Origin: Vitellaria paradoxa
Taxonomy: Eukaryota; Streptophyta; Magnoliopsida; Ericales; Sapotaceae
DNA length: 64,000 nt
Direction of reading: 5' to 3'
Assembly: GCA_019916065.1 (NCBI GenBank)
Contig: CM034233.1
Span: 17,134,436 to 17,198,435 of the forward strand
Positions 24,169 through 36,779 of the stretch are shown one piece after another. The position numbers and the translations under genes were made by a program. A model generated the notes under the pieces. That model was not told the DNA's origin. It worked only from the letters and a program-made list of their open reading frames with translations, and searched no databases. Each line of letters starts with the position of its first letter. The stretch's first letter is position 1.

Positions 24169-24659
24169 TTAGTTTTTGAATACATGGATATTTTAAACCT
24201 ATAAAAAGTAAAACCATAAATAAATGGCTCATCTTACTTGGGAAAAGAAGTAAAGTTTTTTGTCATACTTTTGTACTTATAGCACCCTTTAGGCCATCAG
24301 ATAAGCAGTGACAAACAGCCATTTATTAATAGACATTAATTGTAAAATTATGATTAAAATAACTATATTGTTTTTTTTTTTTTGGTGAACATGGTAATAA
24401 CTACGATAATTAATACTAATAAAAGACTTCTTTTTCTAAAAAATAAAATAATTCATGTAGCAAACTAAGTACCCTTTATTTATTGAAAATTTTTCATTTT
24501 TACCATTTTAGTTTGACATATATTCACTTTTGCCCTCTTAATTTCGAAGATACTTCAAAATTATCGTATTTCTTTCAATTTTTCCTTTATTTAGAACTTC
24601 AAACATTCAACTCTCCCTTATTTTTTTTGTCTTTTCTCTAAAAACCCTGTAGATGCATT

Positions 24660-27600
24660 TAGGGATGTAAATCGGGCCGATCCGTCCCTAAGCCGACCCG
24701 CCTCTGCCGCCCCAACCGATCTTAGGGTCGGGTCGGGTCAAGGGTCACGCCACCCAGCCCCTAACCCACCCCAACCGACTCGGCTTATTTTTAATTTTTT
24801 ATTATTTTTTAAAGAAAATAAAATAAAAAATAAAACTCAAACAAACACATTAAAATCATTATTGATAAAAATTAACAATTATTACACAATAACCAATTAC
24901 ATAATTAACATTAAATTTAAAATTACAATTTATAAATGTAGAATTATAAAAAAAATAAATAAATGATAGAGTAATTAATAGGTGCATCACTTCACATCTT
25001 ATACATCTCAACTAGGTTGGCATCTATAAGAGTGACTATCATTTGCAAATATTACTCTATCTATACATAATTATTATTCATCACTAGATCCATTAGTGTG
25101 TTCTTCTCTTTCATCTAAATACATCGCATCAAAATCAAGGGCAAGTTACTTTTTTTCGGCATTTTCCTGTTGTCTATTTTTTGCAAGATACCAATCTCGT
25201 AAACACATCAAGACTCCTGAATTGACTGATAACGCGTCTACTAGCACTAAATGATTGCTCAGATGCTACGGTAGAAACTGGAAATGCGAGTATATCATAA
25301 GCTAAAGCTGAAAGAATTGGAAATTTTGATTGTTATCCTTTCCACCAGTCTAAAAGACTGAAATCATCTTCATTTTCTATTGGAGGTGTACCGAGATAAC
25401 GTTAGAGGTCGGATGAATTTGAACTTACACTTGTTGATGCATCTACCCATCGGGATGTTATTCTTTTCCAAATGGACGTATGCCACCAAAGTCACAATGA
25501 GAAGAGGACGTTGTGGCCATAGTTGGCTAGACAGTTGTACGATTGCTATCATACTGACCCAATAGAGCTTGCATTTGCTGTTTAATTTGATTTAATTGTT
25601 CTTGGGCACTTTCATGCCCATATATCATCTCTAATAATTAAAAAAAAAAAAAAAGATCTTCTTTATACCTAGGGTCTAAAATAGTAGCAATACCAAAATG
25701 TATGGGAAGTAGGTTAAAATATTTATTAAATTTTTCCTTCATTACAACAACCAAAGGAGTATAATATTCTTAGGCATCATATTTGTTAAAATTTTCATCA
25801 ATAACCCCTAATTGATAAATAACAGTAGAAGAAGTTGGATAATAAATTCCACAAAATATTTTAGTAGCAACATCAAAAATATGTAAAAAATCTTTATAAA
25901 AAATTGTACTTACCTAATCAATTGGCTCAATACTATCTAATTTAATAACTTGATTACTTAAAATAAATAAATCAATTGCTTTTTTGATATTTAATAGCAA
26001 CTTTTAACTTATATAGGTTGAATTTCATCTTACATTAATTTCCATTGGTAATTTTCTAGGTTTTAAACCAATTTGATTGCATATGCCAGCAAATAGACTA
26101 ATTCTTTTTGGAGAGCTCATGACACAAACTACAGCTCTTTTTATTTTTACAATAGAAGATTCATAAATATCCAATTCATCATTTACAATTAAATTAAGTA
26201 TATGGGCACAACAACGACCACAAAATAATGGACCATTTGCAGACAAAACATTAGTTAAATAATTAAAACAAACATCATTATATGAAGCATTGTTTAAAGT
26301 AATAGAAAACATTTTTGTACATAATTGCCACGATGCAAGTTCATGCAAAATAAATTCCCCAACGCTGAATCCAGTGAAGGGTTGTTCAACTAATTTAAAT
26401 GAAATAATGCGTTTATTTATTTTCCAATTTTCATTAATATAATTTGCAGTTATACAAAGATATTCAATATTTTGACAAGATTTTCACATATCAGCAGTCA
26501 AGCAAACATTTCCTTCAAAATTATTAAAATAAGTTCTTAATTCATCATTTTTGATTCAAAATCTCATAAAACATTATTTTTTGAAGTATTTCTTAAAAAA
26601 CCACGATATTGTGGTGTAAAACTTTCGTGAATAAATTCTTCAAAATGTCAATTTTCACTCATTGTAAAGAGTTGCTCATCTTTAACAATATATTTAACTA
26701 AATTATTTTGTGTTTTTGCAGGGTCATAAGAAAAAATATTTAAATTACCCCATTCATTACCTAATTTAGTTTGTGTTGTACGTAAAAAATATTGATCAAT
26801 TAAACTATTAATGCAAAGATCCTGTTGGTGCCTTCTATTTAAATGTCTTTTTAAATAACTAGTTTCCAGATGTATAACTACAATCTAATAAATCCCCACA
26901 AATAACGCATTTAACCTTATACATTCCATTATTACGTGGAATTCTAATAAAAAAATTCCATATTTTTAAAGTACCACGCTGTTGGGCGTGGCGAGAAGAT
27001 GATACACTAACATCACCAGCTGTGCTAATAGGTGTTGGTATTTGTGGTAATACAAATTGTTCCATTTGTTCTTGAGAGGGAAAGGATATTGAGTCTCCAC
27101 CCCCCAAATCAAAAAAATGAGTGTCCCGTGGATCCATTTAGAAAAAATAATTTAATAAAAAAATTAAATTATACAAATTAAAAAAATGTATGTATGTAAA
27201 TTAAAAAAAATAATTAAATACTAACTTGAAATAATTTAAAACCTTAAATCACTTGATCTTGAAATCTTGACTTCAAATTTGACAAAATGGAATGCACTTG
27301 AACACAATTGAAGAGCACACTTGAGTGTTCATAGCTTAGCAGTGTAGAAATTTGGAGAGAAATTTTGTTAATTTTTTGTGAGGGTGAGTGAATGTGAGTG
27401 TGGGGTATTTATAATGGAAGATGGTGGGGGTTTTGTAATTTTTTGGGATTTTTTTGTAATTAGAAAAAGACCGTTGGGGGGGGAACGGTCACTGGCACGG
27501 TGGCATCCCAACGGCTGGCTAACATAAAAAAAAAAAAAAACATTTTACGCTTCGCAGAACGGTAAAAAAAAGGAGGAATGAAAAGGGGACAGGAGGGCGC

Positions 27601-27785
27601 GGGCCGCAGGGGGAAGGTCGGGGCGACGCGAGTCGGGCCGGATCAAGGGTGACCCAAGCCCTGACCCGAGGGGAGGGGCTGGTCGGGCCGAGGCTCGTAC
27701 AGAATACTGGGTCGGGCCTAGGTCAGGCCAATTTCGGGTCGGGTTGGACCTGGTCTCGGGCCGACCCAACCCATTTACATCCCTA
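24660..27785 (-). mobile_element. hAT-superfamily DNA transposon, full-length but dead
   Basis: Terminal inverted repeats TAGGGATGTAAAT (24660-24672) and ATTTACATCCCTA (27773-27785). Flanking 8-mers GATGCATT (24652-24659) and GATGCATC (27786-27793) match at 7 of 8, the size expected for hAT. Both ends carry GC-rich arrays of the GGTCGGG / CCCGACC type, probable transposase-binding repeats. Inside, a hAT transposase can be followed on the minus strand (separate entry). The element is 3126 bp. Confidence 0.9.
25070..27137 (-). pseudogene. hAT transposase pseudogene (BED zinc finger to hATC dimerisation domain)
   Basis: From ATG 27137 a 92-codon frame ends in a BED-type zinc finger (IWNFF...KVKCVICGDLLDC). 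It is broken at 26859, and the CHis side KRHLNRRH continues in another frame. A second conserved block at 26025-26348 holds ITLNNASYND and LFCGRCCAHILNLIV, the RNase H-like core of hAT transposases. A third, at about 25190-25400, encodes the C-terminal dimerisation motif (LDWWKG, FPILSALAYDILAFPVSTV, EQSFSASRRV). Several stops and frameshifts separate them, so it is inactive; the normal product cuts and pastes the element. Confidence 0.85.
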
Positions 27786-27816
27786 GATGCATCTTACAAA
27801 TTTATTTTACTCTTGT

Positions 27817-27850
<34 letters not shown>
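27817..27850. repeat. (TA)n/(CA)n microsatellite
   Basis: Pure TA dinucleotides followed by CACACACA. Confidence 0.9.
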
Positions 27851-28678
27851 AGTAAGTGAGACTATATTCGAACGGGTCTAATTAAAATTTTTGAGTTGTG
27901 GCAACTAAATATGCATTTGGCAACCATAACTAGCTACTTAGGTTCTAATTACTTATTTGACTTTTTCTAAAATAATTATATTTACTCTTTTATATTTTTA
28001 ACTTATTTTAAATCATAAAGTATAAAAATGTCAAATGAACAAAAATCTAAAAAAATTAGATATAAAAAACTAATTTTTTTCCTTTTCCAAACAGAAATTC
28101 TAACTACTAAAAAGATATATATATATATATATATATTGTTTTCCAAATTTAGCCTAAATAACAAAAAGTGACTGACATGTGCACTTTTTCTATTTTTTTG
28201 GTTTCTAGATGCAACCAATTTTATCGAATTAAATTGAATCAAACCAAAATTAGTAATTTATTTTGTTTGATCTCCCAAATTAAAATATTTTTTTACACCT
28301 TTAAAATCTTTGAAACCGGCTTGCATCTAAATATACAGTAGTATTACCTAAGTTTTCAACGGGCCATCGACTTTTAGTTAGCAAGTGTGGCTAATGTTAT
28401 AAATTAATTTCAATAATTTGCTTTCTAAAGAGACTTAAATGGCCAAACTAAAAAACTGTTTGGACAATAAATTATTTATTAAAATTAAAATTTTATTATT
28501 AAAATTTACACCAAAATGATGCGATTATTTACTACACTACTAATATATTTTTTTAATTACACAACGTTATTAAACTATGGCAGGGCATCTTTTTCCCAAT
28601 ATAAAATTGTTACACTAAATGACGTTTATTGACCTTCTTTGTTTATTTTCTTATCCAAATTAATAATAAGCTTAGATG

Positions 28679-28685
<7 letters not shown>

Positions 28686-28731
<46 letters not shown>
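28686..28731. repeat. (AT)n microsatellite, about 22 repeats
   Basis: Uninterrupted AT dinucleotides. Shorter tracts of the same kind lie at about 28106-28136 and 28788-28812. From 27851 to 29560 I see nothing else that can be supported. Confidence 0.95.
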
Positions 28732-28732
<1 letters not shown>

Positions 28733-29560
28733 CATTACAAATGTCATTTATTTGCCTTTGTTCTCCCACACTTCCTTACCTTTGAGTTATATATATATAT
28801 ATATATATATATTTGAATAACTCAAGTGTTTGAGTCAACTTGATTGCACTTCAACTAATTTATGAGATCCTGATATTAACGATGAGTTTTGAATCATACC
28901 AATAAATAGAAATCAACAAAAAACTATGATGCAATTTAATATTTGGTCCAAGACAAAATTATTTTTGGATGAATAGTGTTAAGCAATTAGAATTTTTTTT
29001 TTTTATCAAAAAATAGACTAGAATAGTATTTTTGTGGTCAATCACCTCAAATAAAATAAAAGCACATCAAAATACATTTTCTATTAAAAATATACTATTA
29101 TCACATTATTCTATTATAATTTTAAAAAAATTGATAGAAAAGTATATATTCCCCTTTCGAATATATTTATAAATCTACTTGGAAGGCTAAAAAAAAAAAA
29201 AATGAATTAGGAGTGAATTGAGAAATTAAAGGAAGGGGTAATAAGCCAAAATAGAAGGGTTCGGAAGAACAAGGTTCGATAGCACGCGGGCCTTCGTGCG
29301 GACGAATTAATGAAATAAATTTAGACACTTAAATTAATATTATGAGATATGTTAATTACCAAAAAAAAAATATTATGAGGTATGTTAGGAATTTGGTATT
29401 TACTAAGGACATATTTGTGAATCGCCCCAAAAACCAAACATAACATGTATGACTAGAAAGAACACAATCACGTGCTGCATGTGCACATCTAACAAAATTT
29501 CCCCACGAGTTAACTACGTTCATCGCCAGCAGGTGAAATCTCGAAAATTTTGTTCAAATC

Positions 29561-29660
29561 TTACCCCGGCAGCTCAGTGGTTAAGAGCCTCTCTTGCCCG
29601 CTCATGACTCGAGTTCGAGTCTTCCCCCTCCCTCTTATAAAAAAAAAAAAAAAAAAAAAA
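29561..29660 (+). mobile_element. tRNA-derived SINE with poly(A) tail
   Basis: A-box GGCAGCTCAGTGG (29568-29580) and B-box GAGTTCGAGTC (29611-29621) have tRNA-like spacing, followed by a short pyrimidine-rich body and a long A-run (29639-29660). The acceptor-stem pairing of a functional tRNA is missing. A second A-run and (AAT/AAG)n repeats follow to about 29750. Confidence 0.6.
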
Positions 29661-30770
29661 CTTCACCTTTCAAAAAAAAAAAAAAAAAAAATACTAATAA
29701 TAATCACAACAACAACAATAATAATAATAACAAGAAGAAGAAGAAGTTAAATTTTTTTCAGTTTTTAAATTATAACAAGTTTTTAGGTATTAGTTTGAAT
29801 CTTGATATTTTACAAATTCATAACTTACTACTATATATATTGAAAAAATAAATTTGTTAGAATGCATGTGTTACTATTTATCTCTCACCTGACTTTCCAA
29901 CTTTGAGTTGAAAAATTAGGCTGTGAATTTTCCTTTGTTCAAAAAATATTGAGAAAGCAGTGCATATAATATTAATCAAACAAAATTTCATGCTAAGGTT
30001 GTTGTGGCGAAGAATCCCTTAATAAGTCATTTTTTATTTTCATTTTTATTTTATTGAATTTTTTTTTTTTTAGATAATTCAGATCAATTTGTCCCTATAT
30101 CAACTAATATCTAAAAACTCCAAAAATTAACCATCGAGTAAGTCACCCATAACCCGTAAGAGACTGAAAGGAGTAAACCCAAACTCTTACCACTCAAAAC
30201 TCAAAATTAATCTGCCTATTTTCTAACTGACTTGCATTCATTGTTTGCCAATGACCTTCCATAAGCACTCGCCGAAAGAGAACTGAGAATTAGTCCCTTC
30301 ACGCCGAGCTGACCAAATTGCATGGAAGCAGCTTTTCTTATTTGTCTTCAAGGGGCTAGCAATAAAGGAGCTGCCGCATTTGAAAAGTTCAACCATGATC
30401 CATCCCTTACCATAGAAATCTTTACTAGGGTAACTTTCAAATCGGCCATATCAACCTTGTCCTTGGATCTCATTTTTTTGTCAACAAACAAAAGAGACGA
30501 GAGAAAATAACAGTATCTTTTAGCATAACAGCAATAGACAAACAGTTCTGTATGGGTTTTAGCTTCACAAGATACAGTAAAATATAATGACTTTTTTTTT
30601 TTTTTTTTTAACCACCCATTGCTTCATCGACACAATATTTATATAGGATCATCAAAAAATAAGAAAATAAGAAAAATAGAATCGGTGTATCAAACCCAAG
30701 AGTAATTCCAAATGTAGGATTCGACGAGGTAGAGATCCAGAGAGTAAATTCTGTTCAAATCACAAGGCAG

Positions 30771-33700
30771 TCATATGACCCAAAACCAAGCCACAACTGA
30801 ACCAATTGCCAAACCAACAACCAAGAACAGCACAATCACTATCCCTGCAGTCTCTGCATGTTGCAGCTGGACATTTTTAGGAGCCAAAATCATCAACACA
30901 CTGGTAAAATAGCCATTCGTAAGGCCCAAGAGACAAGTCAGCAACGTTACTGGAATCTCTGTTCGGAAGAATTTAGGACCGTGCAAGCAAGCATAGAAGA
31001 GGGGGAAAAACAAGAACCTTGCAAACGACGCACCGATTGCGACCCTTGCATTCTCGAGGAGGCAGAGTGCAGTTAGAGACTTGCCCACTAGATCAAACAC
31101 GTTGTAGACAGTGATGAGGAGGATTGAATACCAGTCCTTTAGGATCTGGGAATGGACATCTTCCGTGATATAACCTGGAAATATAGCCAATGTCACAACG
31201 TAGATGATGAGGACCCCATACCCAAACCACTGGACTCGACCAACAGTGTCCCACAAAGTTGATCTCCATAGTGCCCCGGTCAGGAAACCTTTTCCTTCCC
31301 TCTCAGCGTAGACGGCCTGAATCTTCAGATCGTTATAGTACTTAATAACTGGTAGTCTATGCACGACGTTGTAGAAAACAATGCATACAATCATCACAAC
31401 GATGCTGACAACGAAATAGAGAATTGCACTTTGCCTGAGGCCATGGGCATCTTGTGGATACATGGCTTTGGTCAAAATTCTCAGAAATGAAATTAGGACA
31501 CCTGCAGTCCATGGTATAAAAGATCAGACCGTTCCTAATCAAAATGCCGTGGCCAAATTTGAAAGGGCAACAAAATAATAATGTAGGACACTGCTTCTCG
31601 TAAACATTACCATATTGATCCTTTCCAAGCACAGGTCGAGCATCCAAGACATTAAAAATCGTGAGACTTAAGAAAAATGTTCGGAGTATCAAAGTGAAGT
31701 CTAACTATGATTGACTAATGACACTACATACAGACATGGCGTAAATACACCAAAGGTTATTATTTTTTAATATATTTTTATTAAATATATATATATATAT
31801 ATCTATATATATGAATGTAACATCAACAACACAGCTAACTCAATAGTTCAATATATAATGCAATATCAAACACATAACAAACTATGATATACAAGATTTT
31901 TTAATTTTAAGGATTTGATCACTCAAAACTAGATTTGACTTAATCATATATTAAAAAAAAAATCATCAAATATATGGTGGTGTATCCGATACGTATCCTA
32001 AAGTGTTTGATGAATATGCATGCCAAATATAGACACGACACCTATTTTGAAAGTGTACATTCTTCGTAGGTCACTACCCTAATCACACAAACACCAAAAT
32101 AAATAGCTAGATACATATCACAAATTAACACCACAACACACCCAAAATATATTTTAATTTTAAGGGTTCGATCACTCAAAATTCTCGGAAATGAGGTTAC
32201 GATACCTGCAGTCCATGGCATAAAAGATTAGACGGTTCCTAATCAAAATGCCGTTGATAAATTTGAAAGGGCAACAAAATTATAATGTAGGACACTGCTT
32301 CTCATAAACATTAGCATATTAATCCTTGCCAAGTACAGGTCCAGCATTAAAGATATTTGAAAATGAGCGACTTAAGAAATATGTTCAGAGTATCAAAGTG
32401 AAGTCCAACTCTGATTGACAAATGTCACAACATACAGACATGGCGGAAATACGCCGAAGTTATAATTTTTTTATATATTTTTATTAACTAAATATACAGG
32501 ACTGTATCAAATGATTTCGGGGGCCTACGGCCAAAAAAAAAAATTTGGGCCTAAAATTTTTTTATACATGTAGCATTTTGAGCTGCAAAACTACGAATTA
32601 AAATTTTATATTCAAAGGCATTTTAAAGTGAACATACTTTGTAGGTCACTACCCTAATAGCTGGATATATATCACAAATGAACACCAAAACACACCCAAA
32701 ATATATATTGCCATGGCTGAACCGGTGCATATGATTCATTTAACCATATATTTAACTATGTATATAAAAATATAACATCAACAATAAAACTAACTCAAAA
32801 TTTAATGCATAATGTAATATACAACACAACAAACTATGATATACAAGATTTTTTTAATTTTAAGGGTTCAATCACTCAAAACTAGATTTGACTTAGAGCC
32901 TGTTTGGAGGTTCAAAAAAAAGCAAAAAAGTAGAACTTTTGGTAGTTTTTTGTGTTTTTTTTTTTTTTTTGTAGTTATAATTTTTTGGTGTATTTGGTGG
33001 AAAAAAGTATAATTTTTAGCAATTTTTTGCAACTTTTAGGTTTTGGTAAACTTTTTACTGGAACAGGGCAGTGTTTGGCAAGCTTTTTACCGCAGCGGAG
33101 CAGAAAAGTGGCAATTTTTGTGTGTTTGGTAAAACTTTTTATGGAATAAATTACTGTAGCAAAGTAGAAAAGTGGGAAAAATTGTGGTTCCACCAAACGC
33201 ACCAAAAGTTGCATTTTTTTTGCCTTTTTTTGAGCCTCCAAACGGGCTCTTAACCATATATTTAAAAAAAAAATCACCAAATATATGATGGTGTATCTGA
33301 TATGAATTATGAAGTGTCTGATGAATATGCATGTCAGATATAGATAAGACACTTATTTTGAAGTGTACATACTTCGTGGATCACTACCCTAATCACACAA
33401 ACACCAAAATAAATGGCTAGATATATATCACAAATGAACATCAAAACACACCCAGAATATATATTGCCATGACTCATGCAATAATGGGATACCAAATTCT
33501 GTTTTACTTGGTAGTCTCTACATTCTAATTCCTTGCAGGAAGACCCTGGTGAAGGATTAGGAGATAAATGGTAATGCCGCTCCTTTTACTTGGTAGTCTC
33601 TACATTCTAATCCCTTGCAAGAAGACCCTGGTGAAGGATTAGGAGATAAATGGTAATGCCGCTCCTTTTACTTGGTAGTCTCTACATTCTAATCTCTTGC

Positions 33701-34700
33701 AAGAAGACCCTGGTGAAGGATTAGGAGATAAATGGTAATGCCGCTCCTCCTAACATATAAACCCTAAAAATCTAATCAAGAGATACACACAAACCATTTA
33801 GCATTAGAAATAATTGGCTTTTCTTACAAGTCCCTTTCTTTTCATTCTCCGATAACATTTGTTTATCAACTCTATTCCTGAGAAAATGAGAATAACTGTG
33901 CTCAGAATACTAATTAAAAGTCAACCGATGATGCACACGAATTAGATAAGTTCACGGAAATCGTATTAAATAAAAGCCCTAATTCATATAGACCGAATTT
34001 TGATAGTGCAAATATAAACTCACACGAGCATTGACATGTCACAAACGGCAAAACCCAAAATCAAAAACCGAAAAAAAGCTACTTTTACAGGCAGAGCAGC
34101 ACCTGAAGCCGCAGTCCCGGCGACGACAGCCTGCATATATCTCTCTGGCAGTTCTCCGGCGTTCCCGACAATGCTACCCTGAACCAACCCATCGGCGACA
34201 GCGGAAAGAACCACCGCGGCCACCGTGACATAGAAACCACTGTACAGCCCCGCTTGACCCTTGATGTAAGCAACGTCCAACACGGGGACTACGACGAGGG
34301 AGACGACGAAAAGAGCCAGACCCACGTTGATGCGGACGAAAGAATTGGACCTATGGGCATAGGCGATAACGAAGATGAGACAAACTAGGGCGACGAGCAT
34401 GTACACGATGGCGAAGACGCGGTCGACGGAGGCGTCGGGGTAAAGGTAAGAGAAGTAGTCGACAGCAGTGATGAATGCGTTCCAGGGTAGGAGGTAACCG
34501 GCGCCAAGAGTGAAGTAGATGACGTACGCAAAGTGGAAGGAGTCCTTGGGGATTTTGTTTGGATTGCCATCGGTACTGTGTGTGGTCAGAAGCAGAGACG
34601 ACGACTCCGAATCTCCACCGTCGTTGCTGGCTCTGCCGCCGGTGAAACCCATATCGGAGATTTTCTCTACAATTTCTGATTCTGGGGACTCCCCGGGCAT
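30771..34700 (-). CDS. ENT1: Equilibrative nucleoside transporter, ENT1-like (SLC29 family), 2 exons
   Basis: Exon 1 is 34103-34700 (ATG at 34700) and exon 2 is 30771-31501 (stop TGA at 30771-30773). The donor gtgctg and acceptor ctgcag join in phase 1 across a 2.6-kb intron. The product is 442 residues, close to the about 450 of Arabidopsis ENT1. It has a hydrophilic N-terminus (about 55 residues), then the ENT block FAYVIYFTLGAGYLLPWNAF and YFSYLYPDASVDR, the family stretch DGLVQGSIVGNAGELPERYM, and a C-terminal half with FPGYITEDVHS, YNVFDLVGKSLTA and LLGLTNGYFTSVLM; it ends in a hydrophobic helix. About 11 membrane helices are expected. The family moves nucleosides across plasma or vacuolar membranes. 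All diagnostic blocks are intact. A transposon ends only 183 bp upstream of the start codon, so the promoter is short or TE-derived. Confidence 0.92.
31465..33475. repeat. Direct duplication in the ENT1-like intron, including the exon 2 splice acceptor
   Basis: Unit 1 (about 31465-32160) starts inside exon 2. Unit 2 (about 32171-33475) repeats it in the same order with divergence, a 354-bp insertion and an extra partial copy. In unit 2 the acceptor-like CTGCAG (32206-32211) and about 30 bases resembling the start of exon 2 are recognisable. The block GTAGGTCACTACCCTAAT appears at about 32070, 32641 and, as GTGGATCACTACCCTAAT, at about 33375. Confidence 0.8.
32896..33249. mobile_element. Harbinger-like MITE (354 bp) in the ENT1-like intron
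   Basis: Inverted termini GAGCCTGTTTGGAGGTTCAA / GAGCCCGTTTGGAGGCTCAA, the match extending about 35 bp with few differences. Target duplication TTA on both sides (32893-32895, 33250-33252). The parallel copy of this region at 31930-31960 lacks the insert and has one TTA, a natural empty site. Confidence 0.9.
33502..33749. repeat. Minisatellite, 82-bp unit x3
   Basis: Units start at 33502, 33584 and 33666 with TTTTACTTGGTAGTCTC and end GGTAATGCCGCTCC. The copies differ at only a few bases, so the expansion is recent. It lies in the ENT1-like intron about 350 bp from exon 1. Confidence 0.95.
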
Positions 34701-35572
34701 GCGAAGAATGTTGGTTGCGTTGAATCGGAATCTACATAGAAGATATTTTTCGGTTAGGTATGGTTTGTATACTTTTGTATTGTTTCCGATGATTGGTTTA
34801 CGCCTTACGGTGACTTTTCACACTTCAGCCACGGGTGGAAACAGCGACACTTCCTTTTTTTTTTTTTTTTCATTTTCTTTTTCACTGATAATCTACCCAC
34901 TATATACGGATGTGCCATCGAAAAAAAAACTATTTCGAATAATACTGTTAATAAAAAAACGTTGTATGAAACCGCAATCGTTGTCAACTGAAAACATTAT
35001 ATGTATGATGATTCTTCTTTTGAGAACAATTCGTGCAATTCAATAACCGCCATCTGATGTAACAGTTTCACTTATGAAGAAACGCCATATCAATGGCAGT
35101 TTAGATCATCCTAGACAACAACCAAGTAAAAGGTAGAGACGAATCAGCAAAATATTGATAAAACGCTATATAAAATGACGGTTTTAGGTCTACACCACTC
35201 CCTGCAAAATACTGCAGCATGTGAATTCAACTCCTAGAAATCCTGTATAAGCATATATATGTACAATAGAGAGAGAGAAAGAGAGATAGTGTGTAATAAT
35301 AATAATCAAACCTTGAAATTGCAATAGATGAATGCGGGCATATTTTTTTGACTCTTAAATGAAAATTTGATATCTTTGATTTTATGTTAATACAAGCTAA
35401 AATGATTTTCTAAATCCCCTTCTAAATGAAGAGCCAGACAACCTTGTGAAATGTCTCTTGTTTGTATCTACAAACCTCAAGCAAACTACCTCTTATGGAA
35501 ATGCTTCTTATATACACAGAACAATCCAATGACGAGGGAGATATCCATTAACGAAAAACAAAAAGAACCCTA

Positions 35573-35839
35573 TCAAAGAGGAACTCCTTTATAGATTTGC
35601 ACTTTCTCCTTCAACGCATCTATCCGAGATTAAGCAATCTTGTTGTTGGGATAAAAAAGTAGAACTTCTTCAAATGTCCTGAGAGCAGACTTGAATTCTT
35701 TCTTCTTCTCATACGCATCTCCAAGGTTGTTCCAAGTTGCTACGTAGCTTGGTTGAAGCTTCACAGCAAACTTGAATTGAATGATTCATTTGTTAAGCTT
35801 TCCATCTCGGATGTAACTAACACCGAGTGCAGTGCAAAC
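35573..35839 (-). pseudogene. TPR-protein terminal exon carried by the transposon, broken
   Basis: After an acceptor (tatacag before 35839) the frame reads TALGVSYIRDGKL, then [20 protein letters not shown] and [17 protein letters not shown], ending GVPL and a stop at 35573-35575. This is a tetratricopeptide repeat region. From memory it resembles the C-terminus of the chloroplast TPR protein PYG7, which helps photosystem I assembly; that identity is tentative. Two in-frame stops (35786-35788, 35630-35632) show it is dead. The intron acceptor being present argues for DNA-level capture rather than a retrocopy. Further sense-like sequence at about 36100-36250 (VPNKEEILVAAKKLSIVD) may come from the same donor gene. 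Confidence 0.7.
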
Positions 35840-36779
35840 CTGTATAAATATTTGAGGAGGAAAATGTATATCAGATAAAGTCATAGATAATCTCAATGAA
35901 GAATGCATATATTAGCATAGATAACATTGTATACATTATTAGCATGAGATATTTGAAGTTACGTTTGAAACTAATGTGGAGTAGGCTATGTTGATTAGAA
36001 AACCCCCCAAAAAGATGAGGGAAAGGCAACTTCTTTAGATATGTAAATGTAATCAATGCTTGTATCATGTCAATCAAAATATTTGGGCTAATGCTTGAGA
36101 AAATAAAGAGGTCTCACCATTGCTTCAGCTCTTCATGTTATAAACCAGTCATTTTTTCCTTACTAAGTTCAGTGGCATCCACATCTACAATCGACAACTT
36201 CTTTGCTGCCACCAAAATCTCTTCCTTATTTGGTACAATCATAGCTCCAATACGATGTTGGTCATATATGTAATCATTATCACATTACCAAATAGAAGAA
36301 CATAGGTCAACGTCACATTGATTGTGGAAAAACGTTCGAGAGAAACAAGAATAGGAAAAACATTCAAGAGAAACAAGAATGAGAAAGTAAATACAGTAAT
36401 TTTTGTACCTTTACAATGACCGCCTAAATGTAGTTTTCCATTCCATTTGGCTGTTTAACAGGTAATGCATTCCATTTGAACTTGATTATACCTTCCAGAA
36501 CCGAACTTGAATATGGATGGATAACCTCACATCAGCACTTTGAAAGCAATAAATACATATGTAATTGAATAATTTATATTTGTATACATTAAAGAAAAAC
36601 AAAATCGACCCATTATAAAAGAAGATCTTGAAGTGGAACATACCTTGGACAACATCTCATAACAAAATACTAATGTGTGCCACAACTAGGAATCTTCCGA
36701 GTCCACTTTGGGTTCCTACGCCTCTCCACTAGCTGTGGTTGATTCGGAGGCTCTATCGGCTGAGAGAATTATACATAAC

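Noticed and set aside
29561..29635. Possible tRNA gene
   Set aside because: A and B boxes are good, but the acceptor stem does not pair and a poly(A) tail follows, so it is a SINE.
30322..30510. 62-codon plus-strand frame near the 3' end of the ENT1-like gene
   Set aside because: It looks mildly protein-like on both strands but I recognise no family and no splice context; left unannotated.
34700..34987. Frames across the ENT1-like promoter and transposon end
   Set aside because: They arise from A/T-runs and the antisense of the first exon.
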